Source: a virus. Taken from it: 21,167 bases of DNA. The notes beneath the pieces are model-generated. The model was given only the letters and a program-made list of their open reading frames with translations, made no database searches and had not been told where the DNA came from. The stretch is from the IMG/VR virus record IMGVR_UViG_3300011115_000321, positions 1-21,167 of that record; one strand, written 5' to 3'. A program made the translations under genes and the position numbers. Positions 7,613-14,270 of this stretch are shown in pieces; within the stretch, counting starts at the first letter, position 1; every line of letters starts with the position of its first letter.

Positions 7613-9169
7613 TTAAACCAGTTTGCCATTCTTGGCTTGAATTTCAATCTTTTGAATGCTCACGGGATACCCATTGATCTGCACTTCATAACCCGTCTGC
7701 ACAGTCTTGCCAGAACCTGATGTTTGACCAACCAAAGTCTGCAAAGTAATGCCATCTGAATAGAAGGCAACAGGTGAGCCATTCGCCCCATACTCAGCAG
7801 TCCCATATTCAGCAACAGTAGACTGAGGAATTTGCAGTGTGGTTGCGTAATACTGACCAGTGAAGTCATATCCCCACTTGAGAATAAAGCCTTGGTTTGA
7901 GCCACCAATCACCACCACAGCAATGCGCTTCAGGATGGATGTGACATTGGGCGCACCCAGGTCAGCATAGGTGGTGAAATACTGCAATCGATATGTGCTT
8001 GCATGGTCAAGATAGGTTCCATACTTACCCACATAGCCATTCTTACCAATCAACAAGTCTCCATTGCGTTTAGCAAGAAAAGCAGTTGGCGTGATGGAAT
8101 CCCACACAGTTACCCGTGAAGAACCATCTTGCAAAGCCGCCTTGGTGTCAAAGCAGTAGGTCTGGGTTGCAACTGGGAAGTTAATCAGGTAGAAAGCATT
8201 TGACTCTGAATAGACTGCCTTGATGTTTGCCAATGTCTCAGCATTCACAATCGTCATCAAGTCATCACGCACATTCTTAGACAAGTCCCGCAAAGGAGCA
8301 GACTTCTCCTGAATGGTTCTGAGCAATGAGCGCACACCACTGTTTGACAAGAAAACCACATCACTGCCTGTGTTGGCAATAGAGTCCCTTGCAATGCAAC
8401 CAATGTTGCTTATGGTGTCACTCAGAGATAGGCTTGATGGGGTAGTTGCATTTGCATAAATCAAGACTTGACGCTTGCCAAAGATAAACAAGAATCCATT
8501 GTGAGCCGCTAATCCTGTGATCTCATCAGACCCATTGGGCCATACCCGTGAGATGTCCAAAGAACCAGCAGTTCCTGTTGACCAGATGTGCCCTGCCAGC
8601 AAGTCAGAGAAATAGACAGTTACAGTGTCAGCAGTGCTACTAGCAGTCCACAAGCGACCATAGGCAGAGATAACAATGTTGGTTTGTGGAGCAGTCGCAA
8701 CATAACCACTTTTCTCGCTCACACGCCTGTATGTGGTGGTACTTACAGCAGGGTCATAGATCAGCGGGTCATAACCTGACTGAAAGAAATATGTGATTCC
8801 ATTTAAAGAAGCACAATGCCAGTTGCTTGCGGTAATGGTGGGGCCAGTACCTCCCCCCCCATAGGTCAACTCAACAACACTCGCACCACTCAGTTTAAAC
8901 AGCTTGTTGTTTCCAGCAAACAGAACAGTCAAGGTTCCATCAGTCTGCACTAACTCATGGATGACTGTTACATTATTTGCACCAAGGTTGCCAGAGGATG
9001 TGTTAACCCTTGAAAAGCCTTTACGAGAGCCAATGCGCCCGTACTGGTCAATCACGCAGTTTGTTGCAATCGCAGCGTATCCAGCCGCTAAATCAAGCGG
9101 AGAGTCCTGTGTGTTCAACCCAAAGAAGCCTGGGGCTGAGACAGAGAAAGTCTGGATTTGTTGGCTCAT
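7613..9169 (-). CDS. Tail nozzle / tail tubular protein B-like structural protein
   Basis: This 518-aa protein is probably the distal tube or nozzle of the short tail. It opens with a beta-rich region containing FFGLNTQDSPLDL (residues 15-27) and NCVIDQYGRIGSRKGF (37-52), a signature I associate with nozzle or hub proteins of short-tailed phages. The rest is almost entirely beta-strand type, with repeated short blades (FAGNNKLFKL, LFIFGKRQVLIYAN, DLLIGKNGYVGKYG) that suggest a beta-propeller, as in T7 gp12 or P22 gp10. It overlaps the adaptor gene by four bases (ATGA) and is followed by the fibre anchor. A run of eight G on the coding strand (8853-8860) encodes part of a Gly stretch (YGGGGTG). 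The structural role is well supported by motif and order; which family it joins is inferred. Confidence 0.75.
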   Translation of the reverse strand: MSQQIQTFSVSAPGFFGLNTQDSPLDLAAGYAAIATNCVIDQYGRIGSRKGFSRVNTSSGNLGANNVTVIHELVQTDGTLTVLFAGNNKLFKLSGASVVELTYGGGGTGPTITASNWHCASLNGITYFFQSGYDPLIYDPAVSTTTYRRVSEKSGYVATAPQTNIVISAYGRLWTASSTADTVTVYFSDLLAGHIWSTGTAGSLDISRVWPNGSDEITGLAAHNGFLFIFGKRQVLIYANATTPSSLSLSDTISNIGCIARDSIANTGSDVVFLSNSGVRSLLRTIQEKSAPLRDLSKNVRDDLMTIVNAETLANIKAVYSESNAFYLINFPVATQTYCFDTKAALQDGSSRVTVWDSITPTAFLAKRNGDLLIGKNGYVGKYGTYLDHASTYRLQYFTTYADLGAPNVTSILKRIAVVVIGGSNQGFILKWGYDFTGQYYATTLQIPQSTVAEYGTAEYGANGSPVAFYSDGITLQTLVGQTSGSGKTVQTGYEVQINGYPVSIQKIEIQAKNGKLV

Positions 9170-9813
9170 GTTGATACAAATTGCTGATTTTCTGGATACC
9201 GATTTGCCTCTAAAGCAATGTAGTCAGATAGCATGGATCGGAACAATGTGTATGCCTCTGATGAAGACAATCCACCATCTTCACCACGCTCAACCAATGC
9301 CCTGGCATAAGCACCTTGAGCAACAACTACATCAGGCACAAGAACAACAGTGCTGTCAGATGCCAAAGTTGCCTGGGGTATTGTTAGACTGAATTTCAAT
9401 GTGTATACGCCATCAGGAATTGGGAACAAACTGACTTTGGTGTTGTAAGAGCCATCTATGCCATCAAAGGTAAATTCTGTAGGAATTGAGTTGACCAAGG
9501 GCAAAAAGTTCTGTTTGCGGTTCATGTCCACAAATGTGATGTTAGTCAAACCAACATTACTGGTTGTGTTGATGGCATCCATCACCTGAAACTTTTGACC
9601 AGCACCAGTGAGTGAATATGATGGGGTTGAAGCCACAGTAGTCACAGTGATGGTCTGCCCCAAAGAATTCCAACCAAAAGAATCTTCTACTTGACGTTTT
9701 GCATCGTTTACAAACTTTGCAACCAAAGTGGAATAGGTGGTTTCGTTGTAAGTGGTTACAACAGGCTCACGCAAGCGGATCAACACATCGTTGACAAGTT
9801 CTAGTAGTGTCAT
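9166..9813 (-). CDS. Head-to-tail adaptor protein (tail tubular protein A-like)
   Basis: This 215-aa protein probably forms the adaptor ring between portal and nozzle. The N-terminal helices (MTLLELVNDVLIRLREP, then LVAKFVNDAKRQVEDSFGW at about 30-48) match the pattern of phage adaptors of the gp11 (T7), gp4 (P22) and SU10-adaptor kind. In that pattern a first helix is followed by a loop and a helix ending in an aromatic W. A beta-rich middle (about 50-150) carries FLPLVNSIPTEF. A C-terminal helical pair (AQGAYARALVERGEDGG, then SEAYTLFRSMLSDYIALE) closes it. It shares ATGA junctions with both neighbours and lies directly before the nozzle gene. The call rests on helix pattern and gene order. 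Confidence 0.7.
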   Translation of the reverse strand: MTLLELVNDVLIRLREPVVTTYNETTYSTLVAKFVNDAKRQVEDSFGWNSLGQTITVTTVASTPSYSLTGAGQKFQVMDAINTTSNVGLTNITFVDMNRKQNFLPLVNSIPTEFTFDGIDGSYNTKVSLFPIPDGVYTLKFSLTIPQATLASDSTVVLVPDVVVAQGAYARALVERGEDGGLSSSEAYTLFRSMLSDYIALEANRYPENQQFVST

Positions 9814-10145
9814 GCTCTTGCCAACCCTTCTTGTTCAAATGTGGCTATAAAACTGAATGTGCTTCCTGCCTGAGTAGTTATTTTTATCTTGTCATCTTCT
9901 TCTAAAACAATGTAGGCATTGCCATCAAACTGCAAATATTGTTTTGATGTGAAATCGTAACTAGTCAATATATCAAGTGTTGTACTAGCGCTTGCATCAA
10001 ACCACTGAACAGTTATATGCTTGGTAGACTCACCTGTATTGTGTATATACATTACAGTGAATTTGGCGTAATAGCCCTTTGGACAGGTATAGACTGTTGT
10101 GTCTACTGCCGCTGTAGGACTAAAACCAACTGATAATGCTCTCAT
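9810..10145 (-). CDS. Small beta-rich protein, probable minor structural protein
   Basis: This 111-aa protein is beta-strand rich (VYTCPKGYYAKFTVMYIHN, ITVQWFDAS, FDGNAYIVLEEDDKIKITT). The pattern is that of a small jelly-roll or beta-sandwich, as seen in phage head-fibre, decoration or tail-attachment proteins. I do not recognise a specific family. It has no signal peptide or membrane segment. It is locked between a basic small protein gene and the adaptor gene by ATGA overlaps on both sides, so it is expressed with the tail genes. A virion role is likely from position only. Confidence 0.6.
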   Translation of the reverse strand: MRALSVGFSPTAAVDTTVYTCPKGYYAKFTVMYIHNTGESTKHITVQWFDASASTTLDILTSYDFTSKQYLQFDGNAYIVLEEDDKIKITTQAGSTFSFIATFEQEGLARA

Positions 10146-10444
10146 TTCGCCTTTGCCTTGTTCCTTGCGGATATAGCTTTAGCTTTTGCCTTTGCGTCAG
10201 CCTTGGAGTTTGCACCCCATGCCTTTAGCGAAAGAAGCAGTCTCGTTGGTTCACCATTCTTGAACTCAGGGCCATCATTGCCAGCCATTCGAGCCAAGAA
10301 ACTTGCTCTGCGAGGGTTGTCCCCCGACTTTACTGGTGCTTTGAGATTGCCACCAGTTTCTGCATTATAAGATGCTCTCCCCTTGGCATTCAACCCACCT
10401 TTTGGATTTTGCCCAGCTTTTGTTTGCCAAACAGGAGATTTCAT
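10142..10444 (-). CDS. Small basic protein, DUF6321-like
   Basis: This 100-aa, strongly basic protein contains NPKGGLNAKGRASYNAETGG (13-32), GDNPRRASFLARMAG (42-56) and a C-terminal Lys/Ala tail (KADAKAKAKAISARNKAKAK). The GGLNAKGRASYN and SFLARM-G blocks and the PTRLLLSLKAWG segment match what I remember of DUF6321, a small family found in many aquatic phages and of unknown function. The high Lys/Arg content suggests nucleic acid contact. The gene starts directly after the stop of another small basic gene, with no spacer, and ends in an ATGA overlap with the next one. It is the third of three adjacent basic genes. The family call is from memory. Confidence 0.7.
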   Translation of the reverse strand: MKSPVWQTKAGQNPKGGLNAKGRASYNAETGGNLKAPVKSGDNPRRASFLARMAGNDGPEFKNGEPTRLLLSLKAWGANSKADAKAKAKAISARNKAKAK

Positions 10445-10603
10445 CTACTTCACCTTTTTAACCTTCTTTGCAGTCTTTGCAGCTTGTTTAAAGTCAGCAG
10501 CAGTAGGTGCGGCCTTAGACCCCACCTTGTTCATCTTTTCGCCAGAACCAGCTTTTATCCTGGCTTGTTTTGCGTGGATGTTGGCATAAAGTCCAGTTTT
10601 CAT
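10445..10603 (-). CDS. Small basic protein, 52 aa
   Basis: Reading the minus strand from the ATG at 10603 gives 52 codons that open MKTGLYANIHAKQARIKAG, continue SGEKMNKVGSKAAPTAADFK and end in a Lys-rich tail (AAKTAKKVKKVK). The GLYANIHAK-(x)-RIKAGSGEKM pattern is one I have seen in small proteins of many phages; its function is unknown. The protein is very basic with no cysteines and no hydrophobic segment. It starts in an ATGA overlap with the DUF6496-like gene and its TAG stop touches the ATG of the DUF6321-like gene, so it fits the operon exactly. Confidence 0.75.
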   Translation of the reverse strand: MKTGLYANIHAKQARIKAGSGEKMNKVGSKAAPTAADFKQAAKTAKKVKKVK

Positions 10604-10770
10604 TTCATCTTCTTCTTGGGTTTAGTCATGCCAGCTTCAGACAAAGCAATGGCAATTGCTTGCTTACGGGAAGTCACTTCTGGCCCCTTTTTAGACCCAG
10701 AATGCAGACTGCCAGTCTTGTATTCGTGCATGACTTTCCCAACTTTTTTAGCCGCTTTGGTCATTTTCAT
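10600..10770 (-). CDS. Small basic protein, DUF6496-like
   Basis: The ATG at 10770 opens 56 codons: MKMTKAAKKVGKVMHEYKTG, then LHSGSKKGPEVTSRKQAIA, then IALSEAGMTKPKKKMK. The KVM-(H/x)-E-(Y/F)-K-x-G-x-L-x-S-G-S-KKGP-x-V-x-S-RKQAIAIALSEAG pattern matches the DUF6496 family as I remember it, which occurs in bacteria and phages and has no assigned function. AAGGAAATGCT lies just before the start, and the upstream gene ends nine bases earlier. The stop overlaps the next ATG (ATGA). The protein is very basic and has no membrane segment. DNA or RNA binding is an inference from charge. Confidence 0.75.
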   Translation of the reverse strand: MKMTKAAKKVGKVMHEYKTGSLHSGSKKGPEVTSRKQAIAIALSEAGMTKPKKKMK

Positions 10771-10779
10771 AGCATTTCC

Positions 10780-11064
10780 TTAGTAGACAATCTTAGCCGT
10801 GATGGTTCCAGTGACATAAACAGTGCAGTTAGCCCGTAGATATGTCGGTGCATTTGCAATGGTTACGATGCCATTAGCCGTCAATGCCGTACCAATTGTT
10901 GACCAATTCGTACCATCTAAGCTACCTTGCAAGGCTACAGTTGCACTGGTAATACCAGAAACTTGCAGGAATGCAGGTTGACCAGCATCTGCCTGAACTG
11001 CTTGAGATGCGCCAGTTGCAGTAACTGCGCTCAAAAGGGTGATGGGAGTTGTTAATGATGCCAT
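10780..11064 (-). CDS. Small beta-type protein, possible decoration or fibre-associated
   Basis: This 94-aa protein is rich in Thr, Ala, Val and Gly (TPITLLSAVTATGASQAV), followed by strands and the block VALQGSLDGTNWSTIGTAL. The LQGSLDGTNW motif is common in small beta-sandwich proteins of phage virions (decoration or fibre-related); I recall it from annotated phages without a proven function. There is no signal sequence and only one Cys. It begins in a TAATG overlap with a 56-aa basic gene, and its stop lies nine bases before the DUF6496-like start. Its acidic to neutral, beta-rich nature contrasts with the basic genes on both sides. Confidence 0.6.
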   Translation of the reverse strand: MASLTTPITLLSAVTATGASQAVQADAGQPAFLQVSGITSATVALQGSLDGTNWSTIGTALTANGIVTIANAPTYLRANCTVYVTGTITAKIVY

Positions 11065-11234
11065 TATTTACCTCTAGTTGATTTCTTCATCATGTTGGTA
11101 GCAGTACGCTGACCCTTTTTAGGGAGCATCTTAGGTTTCCCAACTGCAACCATAAAGGTAATAGATGGTTCGCCACGCTTTCTAGCGCCTTTTACAGCTT
11201 CATTTGCGTCTTTATATGTTTGTGTCTTTTTCAT
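11064..11234 (-). CDS. Small basic protein, 56 aa, unknown
   Basis: The ATG at 11234 opens 56 codons (MKKTQTYKDANEAVKGARKR, then GEPSITFMVAVGKPK, then MLPKKGQRTATNMMKK and a short basic end). I do not recognise a family. About a third of the residues are Lys or Arg, and there is one short hydrophobic strand (ITFMVAV). The start forms an ATGA overlap with the Cys-rich gene and the stop a TAATG overlap with the 94-aa gene. This fit and the composition support a real gene. It is the first of four small basic proteins in this stretch. Confidence 0.7.
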   Translation of the reverse strand: MKKTQTYKDANEAVKGARKRGEPSITFMVAVGKPKMLPKKGQRTATNMMKKSTRGK

Positions 11235-11641
11235 GGTTTTTCCTTGGTTATTGGCCCACCAGACTTCCAGGCATCACAGGTGCGGGCCGCTGCACAGGTG
11301 AATTGAAACAGATCACAGTATCCCAGGTTAGCCGCCTTGACAAAGTTCTCGTCATAGGACAACTCACCCTCATTTTCATCCTTTTCCAGACCAGATTTGA
11401 TGCACTCCATCATCTTTGGAGTCTGAATAAAAGCGGCACAGTTCCCACATCTCATGCCCTTGATGACAGAGGTAGGAGCGTTATACATCTTGGCCTTTTT
11501 CAACCAGAAAGCATCATTTGCTTCATCAGGGTTGGGTGGGCCATAACCAAACTCTTTGAATGCGTTATTCCTGTTTTTCAGGTTAACAGTTATATCCTGA
11601 GTGGCAATAGGGCACGACACTCCTGAGAGCAAGCCTTTCAT
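11231..11641 (-). CDS. Cysteine-rich small protein, unknown function
   Basis: This 136-aa protein has seven cysteines at 10, 65, 68, 80, 109, 116 and 122. Six lie in a C-terminal block: RCGNCAAF, MMECI, GYCDLF, FTCAAARTCDAW, then SGGPI. The spacing (CxxC, then C, C, C, C) suggests a metal or iron-sulfur site, or a disulfide-bonded fold. It recalls small phage proteins with the same GNC...GYC...RTCxxW pattern, for which I know no tested function. The N-terminal half has GYGPPNPDEAND and is charged. No signal peptide is visible. The start overlaps the holin-like gene by ATGA and the end overlaps the 56-aa basic gene by ATGA. Confidence 0.65.
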   Translation of the reverse strand: MKGLLSGVSCPIATQDITVNLKNRNNAFKEFGYGPPNPDEANDAFWLKKAKMYNAPTSVIKGMRCGNCAAFIQTPKMMECIKSGLEKDENEGELSYDENFVKAANLGYCDLFQFTCAAARTCDAWKSGGPITKEKP

Positions 11642-11841
11642 TTGAACAGCCTCTCACCAACATAGGTAAGTATGCCGCCAACAGTGGATGCAATGGTCAT
11701 TCCCATCCAGAATCCACCTTTACTCTTGTTTGCCAACTCAAGCAAAGCCTTCACATCTTTGCTCAAAGAGTGAACTTCTGTCTGGAGAGCCTCAACTTGA
11801 GCCTCCAGTCTTCCAAAATCTCTAGCGTCTATATCAGACAT
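11638..11841 (-). CDS. Coiled-coil protein with one C-terminal membrane helix; holin or lysis-protein candidate
   Basis: I start this gene at the ATG at 11841, giving 67 aa, because AAGGAAAG lies eight or so bases before it; an in-frame ATG 36 bases further upstream lacks this and sits deep in the previous gene. The product begins MSDIDARDFGRLEAQVEALQ with heptad-like Leu/Val spacing to about residue 40. A single hydrophobic segment follows at about 43-62 (GGFWMGMTIASTVGGILTYV), ending ERLFK. A short helix plus one or two membrane helices and a charged tail is typical of small holins and of XhlA-like proteins. No endolysin gene is next to it, so the lysis role is only a suggestion; it could also be a membrane-associated virion assembly factor. 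It overlaps the upstream gene by eight bases (ATGTCTGA). Confidence 0.6.
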   Translation of the reverse strand: MSDIDARDFGRLEAQVEALQTEVHSLSKDVKALLELANKSKGGFWMGMTIASTVGGILTYVGERLFK

Positions 11842-12040
11842 TTGCAACTTTCCTTGGGCGACCCATGCGCCGTACAACTGGCGGCATGAAGGGAGTATCT
11901 GTCCTCACTTCATCAGGAATGTCAGACACTTCTTGTTCATCAATACGAACATAACCCTGATGACCCTTCATTGAGTCAATGTCATGTTGCAAGGTAAAAC
12001 TCACTGTGTTACCAGATTGAAGACAACGAAAAGTAGCCAT
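11834..12040 (-). CDS. Small protein with basic AT-hook-like tail
   Basis: This 68-aa protein opens MATFRCLQSGNTVSFTLQHD with predicted strands, followed by an acidic middle (RIDEQEVSDIPDEVRTD). The end is a Pro/Arg tail, PPVVRRMGRPRKVANV, whose GRPRK core resembles an AT-hook. I do not recognise the family. It follows the second intrinsic terminator, with AAGGGTTCAA before its ATG, so it is the first gene after the capsid block. Its stop lies inside the start region of the holin-like gene. Function unknown. Confidence 0.55.
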   Translation of the reverse strand: MATFRCLQSGNTVSFTLQHDIDSMKGHQGYVRIDEQEVSDIPDEVRTDTPFMPPVVRRMGRPRKVANV

Positions 12041-12049
12041 TTGAACCCT

Positions 12050-12077
12050 TAAATAAGAAAGGGGGGACTAGCCCCCC
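12050..12077 (-). terminator. Intrinsic terminator after the decoration gene
   Basis: On the minus strand a perfect six-base G/C stem (GGGGGG, loop CTAGT, CCCCCC) is followed by TTTCTTATTT. It lies in the 42-base gap after the stop of the 108-aa gene. The U-tract is interrupted, so it may terminate only partly, letting the genes downstream be read at a lower level. Confidence 0.75.
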
Positions 12078-12082
12078 AATCT

Positions 12083-12409
12083 TTAAGACAAAGCCCTAGC
12101 AGCCACAAGACGAATCTTGCAGGATGCCAAGTCTACAGTGCTACCAGATTCGTTTTGGACACGAATGCTAATAACATTTGCAGCAGAGATATAAGCAGTT
12201 ACGCTCATACCAACTTCATCTACGGCAAAAGAACAACCCAAGACCATATCGCCCAACGCTACGCCAGGAACGGCAACAGTTTCGGTTTCACCCGCACCAT
12301 CAACCAAAGAACCAGCATCAAGCGTTGCGACAACAAACCAAGTGTCGCTAAAAAGCCCACGGAAAGTTTCATTGTCCCTTGCGGAAACAACAGCGGTAGC
12401 AGCAGCCAT
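12083..12409 (-). CDS. Probable head decoration protein
   Basis: This 108-aa protein is small, neutral and beta-rich, with short strands (TWFVVATLDAGSLVD, ETETVAVPGVALGDMVLG, VTAYISAANVISIRVQNES). It contains no enzyme motif or membrane helix. It directly follows the major capsid gene, the usual place for a decoration or head-stabilising protein, and it has a very strong ribosome site (TAGGAGAAATCAAA before the ATG), nearly the same as that of the capsid gene (TAGGAGAAACAAC). It is bracketed by two intrinsic terminators, so it seems to be regulated together with the capsid gene. The function is inferred from position, size and fold type; no family name is recognised. Confidence 0.6.
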   Translation of the reverse strand: MAAATAVVSARDNETFRGLFSDTWFVVATLDAGSLVDGAGETETVAVPGVALGDMVLGCSFAVDEVGMSVTAYISAANVISIRVQNESGSTVDLASCKIRLVAARALS

Positions 12410-12431
12410 TTTGATTTCTCCTAATTAGGTT

Positions 12432-12462
12432 AAAAAAGTCCCCCCACCACTAGGGCAGGGGG
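12432..12462 (-). terminator. Intrinsic terminator after the major capsid gene
   Basis: On the minus strand the gap after the capsid stop forms a nine-pair hairpin (CCCCCTGCC with GGTGGGGGG, including two G-U pairs, loop CTAGT) followed by AC and six T. It is a canonical intrinsic terminator. Placed just before the decoration gene, it would leave most transcripts ending after the capsid gene. Confidence 0.85.
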
Positions 12463-12473
12463 CGCAACTGCAA

Positions 12474-13427
12474 TTAGGCGGGAACCAAAAGTGCAAACAT
12501 AGATGCAGATTTGGCTGCACTTACGCTTGCGGCTGAACGCAGAATCTGAACGCCATACAAGGTATCAGAGGTAAACAGAGTAGCCAAATACTCTTGTTTG
12601 TACTGAACTTGTGAGCGAACAGCAACCTGCTCAACCAAAACCACTGCATCACGATGACCCATGATACAAACCCGTGCGGCAGCAGAACCTGATGCAGTGT
12701 CGCAATTGCTTGAGACAAACACAGGGATGCCGTACAGGTTACCGATCTCACCAGTGCGAATGGTAGAGTTAGTACCGCCCACAAAGGCTTGCTCAGTGTA
12801 ACGAGCCAGACCCATCAGGGTGTTGCGACTTGATGGAGGAATCAAGAAGAAACGCTGGTCCATTGGGGTATCGGTGTCATCCAAACGCTGAATGGTGCGG
12901 CGAATGGCGGCATCGGTCAGTGCTGACTCATTGTTGCTTGCGGCAACATAAGCAGTCGTACCATCACCACCAATAAACGCACCAGTTGCGTAAGCATTAG
13001 TACCAGCACCACCATTGGTTGAGCGACCCAACTGAACCAAGTCGGTATCAACTTGTTTAGCCAGGGCATAACCAGCGTCACTGGTGTAGAAGTTACGCAA
13101 CGAGTTGAGTGCTTGGGCCTCGACAATATCCTCAATCAAGCGGCTATATTCATAGTGCTTGTTGATCGACACGTTTACTTCAGACTCAGTAGCAGCAATC
13201 AAAGTGACTGCGGCTTCTGCGGCCTTGGCAGATGCTGAACCACGGGTAGGTGCGGGGATATGAATCGTATCGCCCTTCTTGCCCTTGAAGTTCATCTTCA
13301 TAACGAGGTTAGCAAGAACCAAGTTTTTCTTGTAAGCAGCAACAATCTCATCACTCCAAATGTCAGGAATGAATTTGTCTGCTGTAGTTACTGTCACCGA
13401 ATTGGTGGGGGAAAATGCTGTTGCCAT
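12474..13427 (-). CDS. Major capsid protein
   Basis: This 317-aa protein is the main shell subunit. It opens MATAFSPTNSVTVTTADKF, with IPDIWSDEIVAAYKKNLVLA at about 20-39 (the N-arm and first helix seen in T7-like and P22-like coats). KGDTIHIPAP follows at about 51-60. The long helix region near 85-130 (HYEYSRLIEDIVEAQAL, DAGYALAKQVD) and the P-domain and A-domain pattern (RFFLIPPSSRNTLMGLARYT, GEIGNLYGIPVFVSSNC) fit an HK97-fold coat protein. The end carries YKQEYLATLFTSDTLYGVQI. It follows the scaffold gene and has the strong ribosome site TTAGGAGAAACAAC. A strong terminator follows it. Length and order are typical for short-tailed phages. Confidence 0.9.
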   Translation of the reverse strand: MATAFSPTNSVTVTTADKFIPDIWSDEIVAAYKKNLVLANLVMKMNFKGKKGDTIHIPAPTRGSASAKAAEAAVTLIAATESEVNVSINKHYEYSRLIEDIVEAQALNSLRNFYTSDAGYALAKQVDTDLVQLGRSTNGGAGTNAYATGAFIGGDGTTAYVAASNNESALTDAAIRRTIQRLDDTDTPMDQRFFLIPPSSRNTLMGLARYTEQAFVGGTNSTIRTGEIGNLYGIPVFVSSNCDTASGSAAARVCIMGHRDAVVLVEQVAVRSQVQYKQEYLATLFTSDTLYGVQILRSAASVSAAKSASMFALLVPA

Positions 13428-13450
13428 GTTGTTTCTCCTAAGAAACGAAA

Positions 13451-13465
13451 GTTAAGTTACTTAAC
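13451..13465. repeat. 15-base inverted repeat at the scaffold-capsid junction
   Basis: GTTAAGT T ACTTAAC reads the same on both strands except for the central base. It overlaps the scaffold stop codon and ends 23 bases upstream of the capsid ATG, just before the capsid ribosome site. It might be an operator or a processing signal, or a chance palindrome around the TAA stop. Confidence 0.5.
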
Positions 13466-14215
13466 CCGTCCATCTGCGTATGCTTGCATGATTTCACCAC
13501 TCAAAGCATCGTATCTGTCAGGTTCTGTCATCTTCAGCCGAATAAGGTCAGCCCGTCTGTATACCCTCTTTGAACTTTCACCAGTTCCACCAACATCCAC
13601 TTGTGCGGCCTTCATATTTTGCTTTCTGGCGGTTTCACCCGCTTGTTCAGTCTGCTTATGTTTTACGCCACGCAATTCTTTGTAGGTAGACAGCAATTCA
13701 TTGGCACTATCGTAATCGAACTCACCATCTGCTTTTGCATATAGACCAATGCGAACAGGCGATGATTTCACCCAATTCGCAAAATCTTGGTCATTGACAA
13801 TCTGACTGTAGTCAGGATGATCTTGCGTTAGCTTTTGCTGAATCTGCATCCTTTTGAAATCCACACCCGCTTGACGGGCGGCGAGAACATCAGGATGGTT
13901 ATCAATAGTCTTCTGAACTGCCTTCTGTGGATTCTCAAAGAAATCTACTTCAGGCTCCTCTTCTTTAATAGGTTGTTGCTTTGAACTGAGGTTCTGCTTA
14001 ATAAGTTCATCAGCGAGTTTCCTAACCTCTCCCACTTCTTGCGCTTGCTTGCCAATTAGCTTTTCAGCTTCTTGGTGCATCCGAACAATGTCCTCCAGAC
14101 TTTTGTCCCTGTACTTGTCAGGGAGTCCTTGGCTTGCTGGCGCAATGGTGTCAGATAGCTTGGATTCTTCAGCTTCTAACTCACTCTTCATCTCAGGTTC
14201 GTTATCAATCAACAT
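13457..14215 (-). CDS. Capsid scaffold protein
   Basis: This 252-aa, highly charged helical protein should guide procapsid assembly and leave or be degraded before DNA packaging. It starts with an acidic stretch (NEPEMKSELEAEESKL), then LPDKYRDKSLEDIVRMHQEA at 31-50 and a coiled coil to about 75. An acidic linker is followed by a helical middle (about 95-170). The C-terminal part is basic and helical (VYRRADLIRLKMTEPDRYDA, about 218-237), ending YADGRVK. In P22 and related phages a basic helix-loop-helix at the scaffold C-terminus binds the coat protein, and this end fits that. It lies between the small zinc-ribbon gene and the major capsid gene, with AAGGGAAAAT before the ATG. Length and order match scaffold proteins of short-tailed phages. 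Confidence 0.85.
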   Translation of the reverse strand: MLIDNEPEMKSELEAEESKLSDTIAPASQGLPDKYRDKSLEDIVRMHQEAEKLIGKQAQEVGEVRKLADELIKQNLSSKQQPIKEEEPEVDFFENPQKAVQKTIDNHPDVLAARQAGVDFKRMQIQQKLTQDHPDYSQIVNDQDFANWVKSSPVRIGLYAKADGEFDYDSANELLSTYKELRGVKHKQTEQAGETARKQNMKAAQVDVGGTGESSKRVYRRADLIRLKMTEPDRYDALSGEIMQAYADGRVK

Positions 14216-14270
14216 ATTTTCCCTTTTCCTGCCGTTTTCGGTTGTAGGAGAATCAACTCGACATTGCTGT

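Noticed and set aside
8904-9392. Plus-strand 162-codon frame across the nozzle-adaptor junction
   Set aside because: Spans the ends of two well-supported minus-strand genes; composition not protein-like (His/Gln-rich end).
12521-12784. Second minus-strand frame inside the major capsid gene
   Set aside because: Out-of-frame shadow of the capsid gene with no ribosome site of its own.
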